A DNA stretch of 64,000 nucleotides, from NCBI GenBank assembly GCA_934320845.1, contig CAKRFU010000007.1:62001-126000 (forward strand), in the 5' to 3' direction. The notes under the pieces were generated by a model that made no database searches, had not been told where the DNA came from, and was given only the letters and a program-made list of their open reading frames with translations. Within the stretch, counting starts at the first letter, position 1. Every line of letters begins with the position of its first letter. The DNA comes from an uncultured Lachnospiraceae bacterium (lineage in GTDB: Bacteria > Bacillota > Clostridia > Lachnospirales > Lachnospiraceae). The translations under genes were made by a program, and so were the position numbers. Positions 35,383-45,017 of this stretch are shown here, in pieces.

Positions 35383-37899
35383 TTGAAACATTTATATAAA
35401 GCAGTAGCATTATTTTTATTATTTGGAGTGTCTGTTTTTCTCTTTAGAAAGATGATTCCTGAAGCATCTGTCGGAACGTCAAGCGCAACAGAACTTCAGA
35501 CAGCAACATTTCCAATAATGTATCTTCAACTCGGAAACGATTACACCATAAATACACTTCACGGCTACAGCAGTGAATTAAACAGTTCATCAGTAAGAGA
35601 CTCAATTACTCCTCTCTCATCGGACAAATCATTCTATATAAAATTAAAAGAAAACAAATTAAAAATAAAAAAGCTTACTTACAATTTAAAAGACATAGCA
35701 AACAACAGGGTAATAGAAACAAATACTCTTACTGCATTTGATTTAAAAAACGGTTATAAAACACTAAAAATAAAATTGTCTGAAAGTATTGATACGAGCA
35801 CCGAATATGGAATGTGTTTTACCCTTACAACAAGCATGAGTAAAAAAATATATTTTTATACACGCATAAAGTATTATGATGATACTGATTTCTTTTTAAA
35901 ACAGAAATTAGAGTTTGTCACTAATTTTCACAATGCCACATTTAAACACAATAAGAAATTTAAATATCAGAGTTATCTTGAAAGTAATACTTCAAGTAAT
36001 TCATCATATGCAAACGTAGATATAAATTCCTCTCCTGAGCTTGTTACATGGGGCAAATTAAACCCCAAAGTTATTTCTGAAACAATTCCTACAATAAAGG
36101 AAATAAACGTCGAAACGGCGGCTATCCAGTATCAGTACTATGTGCGTGCAAAAACCTCATCAGGCAATGAAACATTTCTTATAAAAGAGTTTTACAGAGT
36201 CCGATATTCAGGCGGCAGAATTTATCTTCTTTATTTTAAAAGAAATATGGAAGCTGATTTTAACCCAAAATTAATTTCAGTCAAAAAGAGCCAATTTAAA
36301 ATAGGAATAACAAACGAGCAAAATTTTGATATTACAACAAACGAAAAAGCAAATGAAGTTGCATTTGTGCGTAACGGTTCTTTGTGGTACTACAATTTAG
36401 ACCAGAACATACTTCATGAAGTCTTCAGTTTTTCCCAAGAGAAAACAGACTATCTGAGAGACTGCTATGACCAGCACAATATAAAAATACTTAATTTTGA
36501 TAACAAAAATACCATAAATTTTGTGGTTTACGGCTATATGAACTGCGGTGATTATGAGGGACGTGTAGGTATTATACTTTACAACTATAACCCATCAAAA
36601 AATTTGATTACCGAACGTGTATACATTCCGCTTGAGACAACTTACCAGCAGTTAAAAGAAGACTTTGGCAAATATTGTTATGTAAGTAAACAAAATATTT
36701 TCTATTTCTCCATAAATGATGTCGTATATGCTTACAATATATCATCAAGAAAATATGAAATACTAACAAAAAATGCCACTAAAGACAATTTTTCAATGAT
36801 GCAGGACGCAAAATGTTTTGTATGGTCAAACGCTTCAAGTTCCGATTATGCCGAAAAGATTACTATATTAAATCTTGATACCGCAAAAAAACTCGAAGTA
36901 ACGGCAAAATCAAGACAAAGTATTGTAGTTCTCGGCACAATTGATGCCAATGTAGTTTACGGATTTGTGAGAAACAAAGATATTTATGAAAACAGCAGCG
37001 GTGAACTCGTTCAGCCTGCCTACAAACTTGTAATATCCGATTGCAACGGTAATATACTGAGAGAATATCAAAATAAAGGAATTTACGTTATTTCTGCAAC
37101 AGTTGATGATAATGTCATACGATTAAAAAGAGTACGCAAATCAGGAAATGGTTTTAAGTCTACCAACTCCGACAGCATACTTAACCAAAAGAAAAAAGTT
37201 ACAACAACTATCCATGTTGCAAAAAGAGTTACAAATCAGTCACTCACTGAAAAATATATATGCATGCCTACAGGTTATACTATTAAACAAATACCTGCAA
37301 TACAAAAATCGAAGCATGTAATGGTAACTGAAAATACAACATTGCATCTTTCAGAACCAGACGATACGCCTATAAAATATTATATATATGCTTATGGTCA
37401 AATTACAGCCAGCTCTACAAATGCTGCTAAAGCAATTAGAAAAGCTGATGAGCAAATGGGTGTTGTAATGGATAATAAAACACATCTTATCTGGGAACGT
37501 GGCGGAAAGTTCCTATCAAAAGAAGTATCAGGTATGTCTTATCCTTCAACATCTGACAGCATAAAAGGCTCAGCATTTATGCTAATGCAAGCAGCTCAGG
37601 CACAAATAGAAGAATCAAAAATCAATGGCAGCTCGTTAATGTCAATGCTTAAAAAGCAAATTGAACAGCCGGTTGACCTCACAGGATGTACACTAGATGA
37701 AATTCTCTATTTTGTCAGCAGCGGAAAACCTGTCGCCGGTATGTTAAATTCTTCTCATGCTGTAGTAATAACAGGATACACTGGAAGCACAGTTACATGG
37801 CTTGACCCGGTAACACACAAAAAGACAACATCATCACTTAATTCAGCCGACAGCACATTTAAAGATGCCGGATATGTATTTGTAAGTTATATAAATTAA
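35383..37899 (+). CDS. exported protein with C-terminal C39-like domain lacking its Cys
   Basis: The 838-residue protein begins at TTG 8 nt after TAGGAGG. An N-terminal anchor or signal (about 7-25) is followed by 640 residues with beta-propeller-like phrases (EVAFVRNGSLWYYNLD, KILNFDNKNTINFVVYGY, AKCFVWSNASSSDYAEKITILN). The last 130 residues resemble a C39-type papain-like peptidase: the His region SSHAVVITGY and the Asp region VTWLDP are present. The N-terminal helix that should carry the nucleophile reads SDSIKGSAFMLMQAA, without Cys. It is therefore probably a binding domain, not a protease. It is the first gene of the surface cluster to 42.9 kb and has its own terminator. Confidence 0.78.
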   Translation: MKHLYKAVALFLLFGVSVFLFRKMIPEASVGTSSATELQTATFPIMYLQLGNDYTINTLHGYSSELNSSSVRDSITPLSSDKSFYIKLKENKLKIKKLTYNLKDIANNRVIETNTLTAFDLKNGYKTLKIKLSESIDTSTEYGMCFTLTTSMSKKIYFYTRIKYYDDTDFFLKQKLEFVTNFHNATFKHNKKFKYQSYLESNTSSNSSYANVDINSSPELVTWGKLNPKVISETIPTIKEINVETAAIQYQYYVRAKTSSGNETFLIKEFYRVRYSGGRIYLLYFKRNMEADFNPKLISVKKSQFKIGITNEQNFDITTNEKANEVAFVRNGSLWYYNLDQNILHEVFSFSQEKTDYLRDCYDQHNIKILNFDNKNTINFVVYGYMNCGDYEGRVGIILYNYNPSKNLITERVYIPLETTYQQLKEDFGKYCYVSKQNIFYFSINDVVYAYNISSRKYEILTKNATKDNFSMMQDAKCFVWSNASSSDYAEKITILNLDTAKKLEVTAKSRQSIVVLGTIDANVVYGFVRNKDIYENSSGELVQPAYKLVISDCNGNILREYQNKGIYVISATVDDNVIRLKRVRKSGNGFKSTNSDSILNQKKKVTTTIHVAKRVTNQSLTEKYICMPTGYTIKQIPAIQKSKHVMVTENTTLHLSEPDDTPIKYYIYAYGQITASSTNAAKAIRKADEQMGVVMDNKTHLIWERGGKFLSKEVSGMSYPSTSDSIKGSAFMLMQAAQAQIEESKINGSSLMSMLKKQIEQPVDLTGCTLDEILYFVSSGKPVAGMLNSSHAVVITGYTGSTVTWLDPVTHKKTTSSLNSADSTFKDAGYVFVSYIN

Positions 37900-37944
37900 A
37901 AAATTTGAGGTTTGAAGTTATACGCAACACATTTTTTACCAAAA

Positions 37945-37977
37945 AGAAACAGTCTGATTTTTATCCGGACTGTTTCT
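37945..37977 (+). terminator. intrinsic terminator of the C39-like protein gene
   Basis: AGAAACAGTC (37945-37954) pairs with GACTGTTTCT (37968-37977) over a 13-nt loop, followed by CTTTTATTG. It separates this gene from the next three. Confidence 0.85.
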
Positions 37978-38105
37978 CTTTTATTGTAACTTTTTAACAA
38001 AAAAAAATATAATTTTTGTTATTTTTGACACTGGAAAAATAATTAAAAACATATTAGAATGTGAAACATCTTAATTTTATTATTTGATGTGTGGAAAGGA
38101 ATACT

Positions 38106-39332
38106 ATGAAGCACCGCACACATTTATATAAAACATACCATTATTTTCGAAAAATATTTCAAGCTAAATCACACCATACATTCATATCAGTAACGCTGAT
38201 ATTTAGTTTGATTTTCACTATAACATTGTTAATGTTTTTCTATGTTGTATCCGAAAAAACCTCAGCGAAAAACTCTATTTTTGACTCAGACAAAAAAACA
38301 CAAATTATCAATATATCCCACAACAAACTGACTCAGTCATTCAAATTAAACAAAGATATTATATACAATGACACTTTAAACAAATCATCAATAAACTTTT
38401 ATTATATAAACAGCCCTAATCCTGATTATACATTATATATTAAATGTCCCAGTGAAACCATTTCACAGAAATATATCCAAATATTCGACAGCACATACAG
38501 AGAACTGAAGTATAAATTACAGAAGAAATCATCCTATTTATGTATCAATTTAAATACCCCGCTGTCTGACATGTCAGATAAAACATGTATATATATTTCT
38601 ATAGGCAACACATCTACCGCCAATAATAAAATATATATTCTTTACACAAAACCTGAAAAAGCAAAACTAAAAAGTAACACACAAAAAGGCACTACCCAAA
38701 AATTCCAAAATAGTCACAAGCCAAATAGCGAAAAAAATAGCACCACTAAACATAGCACATCAAACAAATTCAAAACCGGAGATAAAATTAAGAAAACACA
38801 GACAAACAAAAATACCAATAAAAAACATAATAATGTATCCCCAAAAACAACTAACAGCAATAACCATAAAATAAATAAAGCAACTCAAATTAAAACACCA
38901 CGCACACAGCCTGTCAAAATAAATATACGCAAAAATAAGAAACCAAAAATTACCACAAAAAAACATACCGCTAAAACCAATACTAAAAATCATACAGCTA
39001 ATAGCCATTCCAAAAAGAATACAGCTACCAGAAACAAACATAAAACAAATAAAAACACATCAAATAATAAGCAACTCAAATTAAAAGGAATTTCACTTTC
39101 AAAACATTATATTTTATTAAAAAAAGAAAATTCTCTGTATTTAAATTTTGCTACCCAACCTGCAAATTTACATGGCTATAAATGCATCTGGACAACTACC
39201 AATCCTAAAGTTGCATCTGTTTCTTTTGGGAAAATAACAGCAAAATCTTCAGGACTAGCTATTATAAAATTAAAGGTAATTCACAATAAAGTTGTCAAAA
39301 CATCAACTTGTACCGTGCGTGTCACAATATAA
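38106..39332 (+). CDS. membrane-anchored Lys/Thr/Asn-rich protein with C-terminal Big_2 domain
   Basis: The 408-residue protein has a basic N-terminus and one TM helix (about 24-50). An extracytoplasmic domain of 130 residues follows, then about 140 residues made almost wholly of Lys, Thr, Asn, Ser and His (about 195-330), and finally a Big_2 Ig-like domain (CIWTTTNPKVASVSFGKITA, then STCTVRVTI). The low-complexity part probably works as an extended, very cationic spacer that crosses or binds the anionic cell wall. That is inference. AAGGA precedes the ATG at 38106; the GTG at 38091 is in frame but overlaps the ribosome site. It forms an operon with the kinase and the next surface protein. 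Confidence 0.75.
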   Translation: MKHRTHLYKTYHYFRKIFQAKSHHTFISVTLIFSLIFTITLLMFFYVVSEKTSAKNSIFDSDKKTQIINISHNKLTQSFKLNKDIIYNDTLNKSSINFYYINSPNPDYTLYIKCPSETISQKYIQIFDSTYRELKYKLQKKSSYLCINLNTPLSDMSDKTCIYISIGNTSTANNKIYILYTKPEKAKLKSNTQKGTTQKFQNSHKPNSEKNSTTKHSTSNKFKTGDKIKKTQTNKNTNKKHNNVSPKTTNSNNHKINKATQIKTPRTQPVKINIRKNKKPKITTKKHTAKTNTKNHTANSHSKKNTATRNKHKTNKNTSNNKQLKLKGISLSKHYILLKKENSLYLNFATQPANLHGYKCIWTTTNPKVASVSFGKITAKSSGLAIIKLKVIHNKVVKTSTCTVRVTI

Positions 39333-39349
39333 AAAGAAACGAGGTTACC

Positions 39350-40903
39350 ATGACAAAAAAAAATGAGACTATTACAGAAAAAAGAAATAAGTCTGTCATA
39401 GCAAAAAAACTTTTACCAAATAAAATTAAAAAAATTGTTTTCTCTTCTGAAAACATTTATGTTTCAAATAATACATGTGTATTAAAAATTTTTGATAAAA
39501 ACAATAATATAAAAATATTAAAAATATCCGCTTACAATGAGGATGAATATAGACTACTTATGATTTTAAAGCGGTCGGACAATAAATATTTATTAAAGCC
39601 GGAAATAATCCAAAAGCAAAATGGATTTATTTATGCTGTTTTTCCATATAAAAAAACATTTATAGAACACTTATCTTCAAATAATTTTACTTTTAATAAT
39701 TTAATCAATTTATCAATTGACTTGTGCCTTGGAGTAATTTTTATGCACAAAAACAAGTTTATTCATCTGGATATTTCTCCCGATAATATTTTTGTAAATG
39801 ATGATAATTCTTTTTGTATAGGTGACTACTCTTCCGTACAAAAAACAAACAAAAAAAATAAACACGCTAACTTGTATTCAACTCCCGGTTTCTCACCTCC
39901 CGAGTTTAATTCACTGTCAGCTGGATCTCAAACAATTATCAATGAATTGTCAGATGAATATTCCATAGCAAAAATTATTCTTTCAATATGCAATATGCAT
40001 AATAAAAAAATTATTGATAATAATACTAATACTAACGAACAAACTAAAATTGATAATAAATTTATTAGTATAATAAATAAAGCCTGTTCAGAAGTTCAAA
40101 CTTTCAGATATGCATCGGTATATGAATTTAAAAATGCTCTGGTAACATACGAGCAAAAAACTAAAACAACAACAGATACATATAACTTTAAACTTAATAT
40201 AAATACTTCCGGAAACTTATTTGATAACTTGAAAACAATACCAATAACAAAAAAAGTTGATAATACTTGCAAAGATAAACTTATTACATTTTTTAACACC
40301 CCAGCATTTATTACAATAGCAATACTTCTTGCTATACTGCTACCATGTGCAGTATTGTATAATATATTTTTTATTTCAAATACAACAGCAGTAACCATGA
40401 CACCTCAAGCTGAAATTGTCACTGTTACCAAAGCCCCTGCCACATTACATCTTGAAGAAATTGATGTAAAACAAAATATTATAACATCAATTTCAATTAA
40501 CATATTAAATAATATTACCGGCAATAATATTGATGCAGCTTCATTAAAAATATTATCTGCAAATGACAATTCCATCACCAATATAACTGGAATTACTGCT
40601 TTTAAAAATATTGAAGAACTTTATCTTTCTTCAAATAAAATAACAAATATTGATGCTTTGACTAAATTAAAAAAACTAAACACTTTAGTTATCTCATCAA
40701 ATTCAATTGACAACATCAATATGCTGTCTCAAATGCAAATGCTTAGAAATCTTGATTTATCATACAACCAAAAAATCAAAAATATAGAACCGATTTTAAA
40801 ATTAAAATCACTCAGACTACTATGTATAACCAATACGGGCATTACACAAAAAGATATTTTAAGATTAAAGAAAGAGCTTCCATATTGTGAAATAATATAT
40901 TAA
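39350..40903 (+). CDS. Ser/Thr protein kinase with one TM helix and extracytoplasmic leucine-rich repeats
   Basis: The 517-residue protein starts with a kinase domain (about 25-280). It has the beta-3 Lys in ILKIS (about 58), an acidic alpha-C helix, the catalytic loop HLDISPDN (D141, N146), GDY in place of DFG (D159) and STPGFSPPE in the activation segment. The glycine-rich loop is not recognisable and the loop Lys is Ser, a variant seen in other clostridial kinases. A TM helix (about 320-342) follows. The outer part carries about five leucine-rich repeats of the internalin-like type (NIEELYLSSNKITNIDALTK and similar). It could sense a surface ligand and phosphorylate inside the cell. GAGG precedes the ATG. 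Confidence 0.82.
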   Translation: MTKKNETITEKRNKSVIAKKLLPNKIKKIVFSSENIYVSNNTCVLKIFDKNNNIKILKISAYNEDEYRLLMILKRSDNKYLLKPEIIQKQNGFIYAVFPYKKTFIEHLSSNNFTFNNLINLSIDLCLGVIFMHKNKFIHLDISPDNIFVNDDNSFCIGDYSSVQKTNKKNKHANLYSTPGFSPPEFNSLSAGSQTIINELSDEYSIAKIILSICNMHNKKIIDNNTNTNEQTKIDNKFISIINKACSEVQTFRYASVYEFKNALVTYEQKTKTTTDTYNFKLNINTSGNLFDNLKTIPITKKVDNTCKDKLITFFNTPAFITIAILLAILLPCAVLYNIFFISNTTAVTMTPQAEIVTVTKAPATLHLEEIDVKQNIITSISINILNNITGNNIDAASLKILSANDNSITNITGITAFKNIEELYLSSNKITNIDALTKLKKLNTLVISSNSIDNINMLSQMQMLRNLDLSYNQKIKNIEPILKLKSLRLLCITNTGITQKDILRLKKELPYCEIIY

Positions 40904-40922
40904 AGAAAGAGAGATGATATTT

Positions 40923-42899
40923 ATGAATACTATTTTCAACAAAAAGTCAAACCAGAATAAAAACAATTTACTATTTACTGCACATCCAATTTTATTTACA
41001 TTTTTTTATATTATTCTATTAACAATAACACTTTTATATATTCCTAAAATTTCGTGCGCTAAAAGTACAAATGAAATCACTCCAAAATTTCAAAATAAAT
41101 ATAATACAATATATGTAGGCAAATCCTATAAATATATTATTTTAAACAAACCACAAAACTCATCTGTTAAATTTTCAATAAACAATAAAAAACTTGCAAA
41201 GCTTAACTCAAATACCGGACTGTTATCACCCAAAAAGAAAGGCACTGTCAAATTAAAGGCAGATATAAAAACAAAAAATGAAAGAATAATATTGATGAAA
41301 AAAATAAGAATTAAAAATAAAACAATAAAAAAACATAATCTTGAATTATTTAATCTTCCATCACATATAAATAATATAAATTTTACCGTTAAATTAAAAT
41401 GTGCCAGAATAATGCAGCAGTCACAAGTCAAAAATTCATCTATTTCTTTATCAAAAAATAACAGTCTTGCAAGCGGTACTTTCAAATCTTTGTCAGATGA
41501 CGGACGATATATCACATATGAATTAAATAGTTCCTCCATAAAATTATTGACCCCTGGCGACCGTTCTATGGACGGAACATACCAATTATCCTGCACTTTA
41601 TCCGAAGAGACCTACAACATTAATTACTACGAACACATGCTTGGACAAGCCGTAACCGGTTTTGTTTTTGACAACAACAGACATGCACTTGAAAACGCCG
41701 ATATTACTCTTACAGATAATGATATAACCGTATCTGCAAAAACCGATAAAAACGGATATTATATAATTCGATTTCCAAAGGCAACAACTGTAACAATGTC
41801 TGTTTCTTCCAAAAACTATTTTGCAAAATATTATGATAACATATCTTTAAAGATTACAAAAGCAATATGCAAAAATATCATACTGCACAATGATAACTCC
41901 AAAGACCTTGCCGTATTTTTCAACATTTCTAACAGTGATAATTCAGCAAAAAAAATAGAAATATCTACTAATTACACAGCCACAAATACTTCTGATAACC
42001 AAACAACATTAAAAACATTTTTCACCGACAGCCTTGGAAATCTTTTACTTACAGAAAGTGAACAATTATCCTCATCCTCGCAAACCGACGCTGATATAAT
42101 CACTATATCAGACAAACAAAAATTTATTTCTCATACTGACAATGCTGATATTACCGGAAATATACCAAAAGATATTTTTAATTTCTTATATAACCAAAAT
42201 TACTATGTCAGGATATACTCGACAAATAATGATACATATACATTAAAATCTGAATTTTATTTTTCATTCAATGATTTTACCTCGAAACATCTTGTCTTTA
42301 ATATTACTCTGCCAAACACAGAGAAAACCAATTATTCAAAAACATTACTGCCCATCACTGTGGGCAGTAATGTTGATTACGATAAAATAAATTATTGTAA
42401 TGTACGTCTTTACAGAATGGGTATGAACTCACCTTTATGTACATTTAACTTTTCCGAAAACACACCCGCAAGCTTCAAAAATCAAATAGATAAAATGAAC
42501 CTGTATTTAAACGATGGAAATATTTATTATGCTATTTTCCAATTATATGATTATGAAAACAAAAAATTATTATTTCCTGTTCTTCACAGGTTCAGCATAA
42601 ATAATTCAAAGATTTATTTTGAAAGCGACACAATCACTTTTAATGACTCCTTTAATACTGACACTAAATTTTCAGCCTTACCCTCATACCATAATACTCT
42701 AACTAATGTCTCCTTACTTCCCGAAGACGCAACTTGCCTAAACACCGTTTTTTGCTCATATAACAGTTATGGTGATATAAAGAATATTGTCCTCACTTCT
42801 CTTTCATCACAATTATTACAGCAGGAACTTTTAAAATCATCCACTCCTTGTATCGTCTATACGAATAATTCTGAGTTTAACACAAAATCAGATAACTAA
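40923..42899 (+). CDS. exported protein with Big_2-like and carboxypeptidase-regulatory-like domains
   Basis: The 658-residue protein has a signal or anchor near 25-50. An Ig-like Big_2 module (VKFSINNKKLAKLNSNTGLL, then KKGTVKLKADI) is followed by an unassigned beta-rich part. A CarboxypepD_reg-like module lies near 240-310 (TGFVFDNNRHALENADITLT, DKNGYYIIRF). About 350 residues without recognised motifs follow. AGAGAG lies at the correct distance from the ATG at 40923, not from the in-frame ATG at 40914. Strong A-richness and Lys/Asn/Thr use match the two preceding genes. It likely faces the cell surface and is the last gene of the kinase operon. Confidence 0.78.
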   Translation: MNTIFNKKSNQNKNNLLFTAHPILFTFFYIILLTITLLYIPKISCAKSTNEITPKFQNKYNTIYVGKSYKYIILNKPQNSSVKFSINNKKLAKLNSNTGLLSPKKKGTVKLKADIKTKNERIILMKKIRIKNKTIKKHNLELFNLPSHINNINFTVKLKCARIMQQSQVKNSSISLSKNNSLASGTFKSLSDDGRYITYELNSSSIKLLTPGDRSMDGTYQLSCTLSEETYNINYYEHMLGQAVTGFVFDNNRHALENADITLTDNDITVSAKTDKNGYYIIRFPKATTVTMSVSSKNYFAKYYDNISLKITKAICKNIILHNDNSKDLAVFFNISNSDNSAKKIEISTNYTATNTSDNQTTLKTFFTDSLGNLLLTESEQLSSSSQTDADIITISDKQKFISHTDNADITGNIPKDIFNFLYNQNYYVRIYSTNNDTYTLKSEFYFSFNDFTSKHLVFNITLPNTEKTNYSKTLLPITVGSNVDYDKINYCNVRLYRMGMNSPLCTFNFSENTPASFKNQIDKMNLYLNDGNIYYAIFQLYDYENKKLLFPVLHRFSINNSKIYFESDTITFNDSFNTDTKFSALPSYHNTLTNVSLLPEDATCLNTVFCSYNSYGDIKNIVLTSLSSQLLQQELLKSSTPCIVYTNNSEFNTKSDN

Positions 42900-42932
42900 T
42901 GGCAGTCCCTTTAATTTTGCTTATATAGTAAA

Positions 42933-42985
42933 TTCTTAATTATTTCTTGTACTAAATATAATAATTTGTTATAAATAATTAAGAA
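42933..42985. repeat. 13-bp AT-only inverted repeat
   Basis: TTCTTAATTATTT (42933-42945) and AAATAATTAAGAA (42973-42985) are exact reverse complements 27 nt apart. It lies between the surface cluster and the glycosyltransferase gene, ahead of a TATAAT near 43013. It is too AT-rich to be a convincing terminator; an operator is possible. Confidence 0.4.
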
Positions 42986-43065
42986 ATATTTACTTTTATC
43001 TATGTCAATTTCATTATATAATATAGGTATGGTAAACTATAATTATTTAAATGAATGGAGATATT

Positions 43066-44082
43066 ATGAAATTATTAAGCGTTACAATTCCAAGTTATAA
43101 TTCACATGAATATATGGAAAAGGCAATAAAATCAGCCCTTGTAGGTGGGGATGATATTGAAATCCTTGTTGTTGATGATGGATCATCTGATAATACATTA
43201 GAAATTGCACAAAAATACGAAAAGGCATATCCTGGTATAGTACATGCTATTCATAAGGAAAACGGAGGTCACGGTTCCGCTGTAAATACAGGTCTTGCTA
43301 ATGCAACAGGCCTTTACTTTAAAGTTTTGGACAGTGACGATTGGTTTGATAAAACAAGCCTGCTCAAAGTCATGAATTTTTTACGTGAAACCGTAACTGA
43401 CACCAAACCTCTCGACATGTTAATATGTAACTATGTCTATGAAAAACCAAGTGCTCATAAACATAAATCAATAAATTATCACAGTGCTATTCCATGCAAC
43501 ACATTTATCGGGTGGAATGATGTTAAGCATTTTAAAATGAGTCAGAATTTACTTATGCACTCAATCATTTATAAAACTAAACTATTAAAGGAATGCAATC
43601 TAAAATTACCTGAACACACATTTTATGTAGATAATTTATATGCCTATATACCGTTACCATATGTAAAAAATATGTTCTATCTTGATGTAGACCTTTACAG
43701 ATATTTTATCGGTCGAGAAGACCAGTCTGTAAACGAAGCAATTATGATTAAGCGTATTGACCAACAGCTCAAAGTTACCAAATTGATGATTGATGCACAT
43801 GATTTGTCTTCAATCAAAAACAAAAAATTACAGGCATATCTTACAAAATATCTTGCCATGATGATGATTGTAAGTTCTGCACTTTTAGTCAAAGATGGAA
43901 CACCTGAAAGTCTTGAAAAAAGAAAAAACCTTTGGGCATACCTCAAAAACAAAAACAAGAGATTATACTGGGTTATATCAAACAGAAAATTTGGCCGTCC
44001 TTTACAATTAAAAAGCAAAGTCGGCAGACAGGTTATAATTCTAGGCTATCGTTTTTGCAATAAGATTTACGGTTTCAACTAA
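43066..44082 (+). CDS. family 2 glycosyltransferase
   Basis: The 338-residue GT-A enzyme starts MKLLSVTIPSYNSHEYMEKAI, has VVDDGSSDNT for nucleotide binding, and KVLDSDDWFD as the DxD-type metal site. No TM helix follows, unlike polymerising GT2 enzymes, so it probably adds a single sugar to a lipid, protein or polysaccharide precursor at the inner membrane face. The acceptor is unknown. The C-terminal half is basic. GGAG lies 5 nt before the ATG at 43066; the ATG at 43051 in frame has no site. It is followed 26 nt later by the alarmone synthetase gene. Confidence 0.9.
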   Translation: MKLLSVTIPSYNSHEYMEKAIKSALVGGDDIEILVVDDGSSDNTLEIAQKYEKAYPGIVHAIHKENGGHGSAVNTGLANATGLYFKVLDSDDWFDKTSLLKVMNFLRETVTDTKPLDMLICNYVYEKPSAHKHKSINYHSAIPCNTFIGWNDVKHFKMSQNLLMHSIIYKTKLLKECNLKLPEHTFYVDNLYAYIPLPYVKNMFYLDVDLYRYFIGREDQSVNEAIMIKRIDQQLKVTKLMIDAHDLSSIKNKKLQAYLTKYLAMMMIVSSALLVKDGTPESLEKRKNLWAYLKNKNKRLYWVISNRKFGRPLQLKSKVGRQVIILGYRFCNKIYGFN

Positions 44083-44108
44083 TACAGAAATCTAAAAGGG
44101 GGGTTTTT

Positions 44109-44852
44109 ATGGAAGTACCAATTTATTATAATGAGGAAGAAGAATGGCAGCGTGCACTCCTTTTATACGATGCCGTTCTCAAAGAAATTTGCACTAAAAT
44201 CGAAATTTTAAACAATGAATTTAAACTTGCTCATCAATACAATCCTATAGAACATATCTCTTCAAGAATAAAATCGGCTGACAGTATTGCTAGAAAAATG
44301 CGAATTAACAACAGAGAACTTACTGTAGAAAATATAATCAGATATGTAAATGATGTTGCTGGTGTTCGCATTATATGTACATTTACTTCAGATATTTATC
44401 GTATAGCTGATGCTATAGCCAAACAAAGTGATGTCACTGTTCTTCGTGTAAAAGATTATATTGCTAATCCAAAGCCAAATGGATACACAAGTTATCATAT
44501 GATAGTATCTATTCCTATCTTTCTTTCAAATGACAAGATAGACACAAAAGTTGAAATTCAAATTCGAACTATTGCAATGGATTTTTGGGCTAGTCTTGAG
44601 CACAAAATTTATTATAAATTTGATGGAAAAGCACCTGATGGAATTCGTGAAGAATTAAAAGAATGCGCAAACATAATTTCATTCCTTGACCAAAAAATGT
44701 TTTCAATAAATGAAGATGTAAAGCACTATCATGATGACTTTAACGGCGGTTCATTCGTCACAAATGACCTGCCTGCACACATAACTAAAGAAAAGTCAGA
44801 TACCATTCCGCCAGAATTAAAATCATTATACGGAAGTGTTGTCTCTGATTAG
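44109..44852 (+). CDS. relQ: small alarmone synthetase, RelQ (YjbM) type
   Basis: A 247-residue single-domain RelA/SpoT synthetase that makes (p)ppGpp from ATP and GDP or GTP. Characteristic parts are EHISSRIKSADSIARKM, YVNDVAGVRIICTF, PKPNGYTSYHM, VEIQIRT and DFWASLEHKIYYK. It lacks the hydrolase, TGS and ACT domains of long RSH proteins. AAAGGGGGG precedes the ATG. It probably responds at the level of expression or allostery, as in Bacillus. It ends at a very strong terminator. Confidence 0.92.
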   Translation: MEVPIYYNEEEEWQRALLLYDAVLKEICTKIEILNNEFKLAHQYNPIEHISSRIKSADSIARKMRINNRELTVENIIRYVNDVAGVRIICTFTSDIYRIADAIAKQSDVTVLRVKDYIANPKPNGYTSYHMIVSIPIFLSNDKIDTKVEIQIRTIAMDFWASLEHKIYYKFDGKAPDGIREELKECANIISFLDQKMFSINEDVKHYHDDFNGGSFVTNDLPAHITKEKSDTIPPELKSLYGSVVSD

Positions 44853-44910
44853 AACATTCTTTTAATTGAATAGATTTCACAATAACTAAATCTAATGATA
44901 ATTTAATTTT

Positions 44911-44960
44911 AAAAACACCACAGAATACATGATAAAATCATGATATTCTGTGGTGTTTTT
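44911..44960. terminator. strong bidirectional terminator
   Basis: A 17-bp perfect stem (44911-44927 with 44944-44960) continues into CATGAT / ATCATG with one bulge. A5 and T-rich ends on both sides fit termination of both relQ (+) and the DUF4446 gene (-). Confidence 0.93.
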
Positions 44961-45017
44961 TACTATACCACTCCTTTTTATTATGATATTACTCTCTTTT
45001 AATTTCAATATTATTTT

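Noticed and set aside
38106..39332. Low-complexity segment as a frameshifted pseudogene
   Set aside because: Recognisable domains on both sides, TM anchor and Big_2, are in the same frame, so the segment is a linker.
41126..41596. 156-codon minus-strand frame at 41 kb
   Set aside because: Phe/Ile/Leu-rich antisense of an A-rich gene; typical artefact of AT-rich coding sequence.
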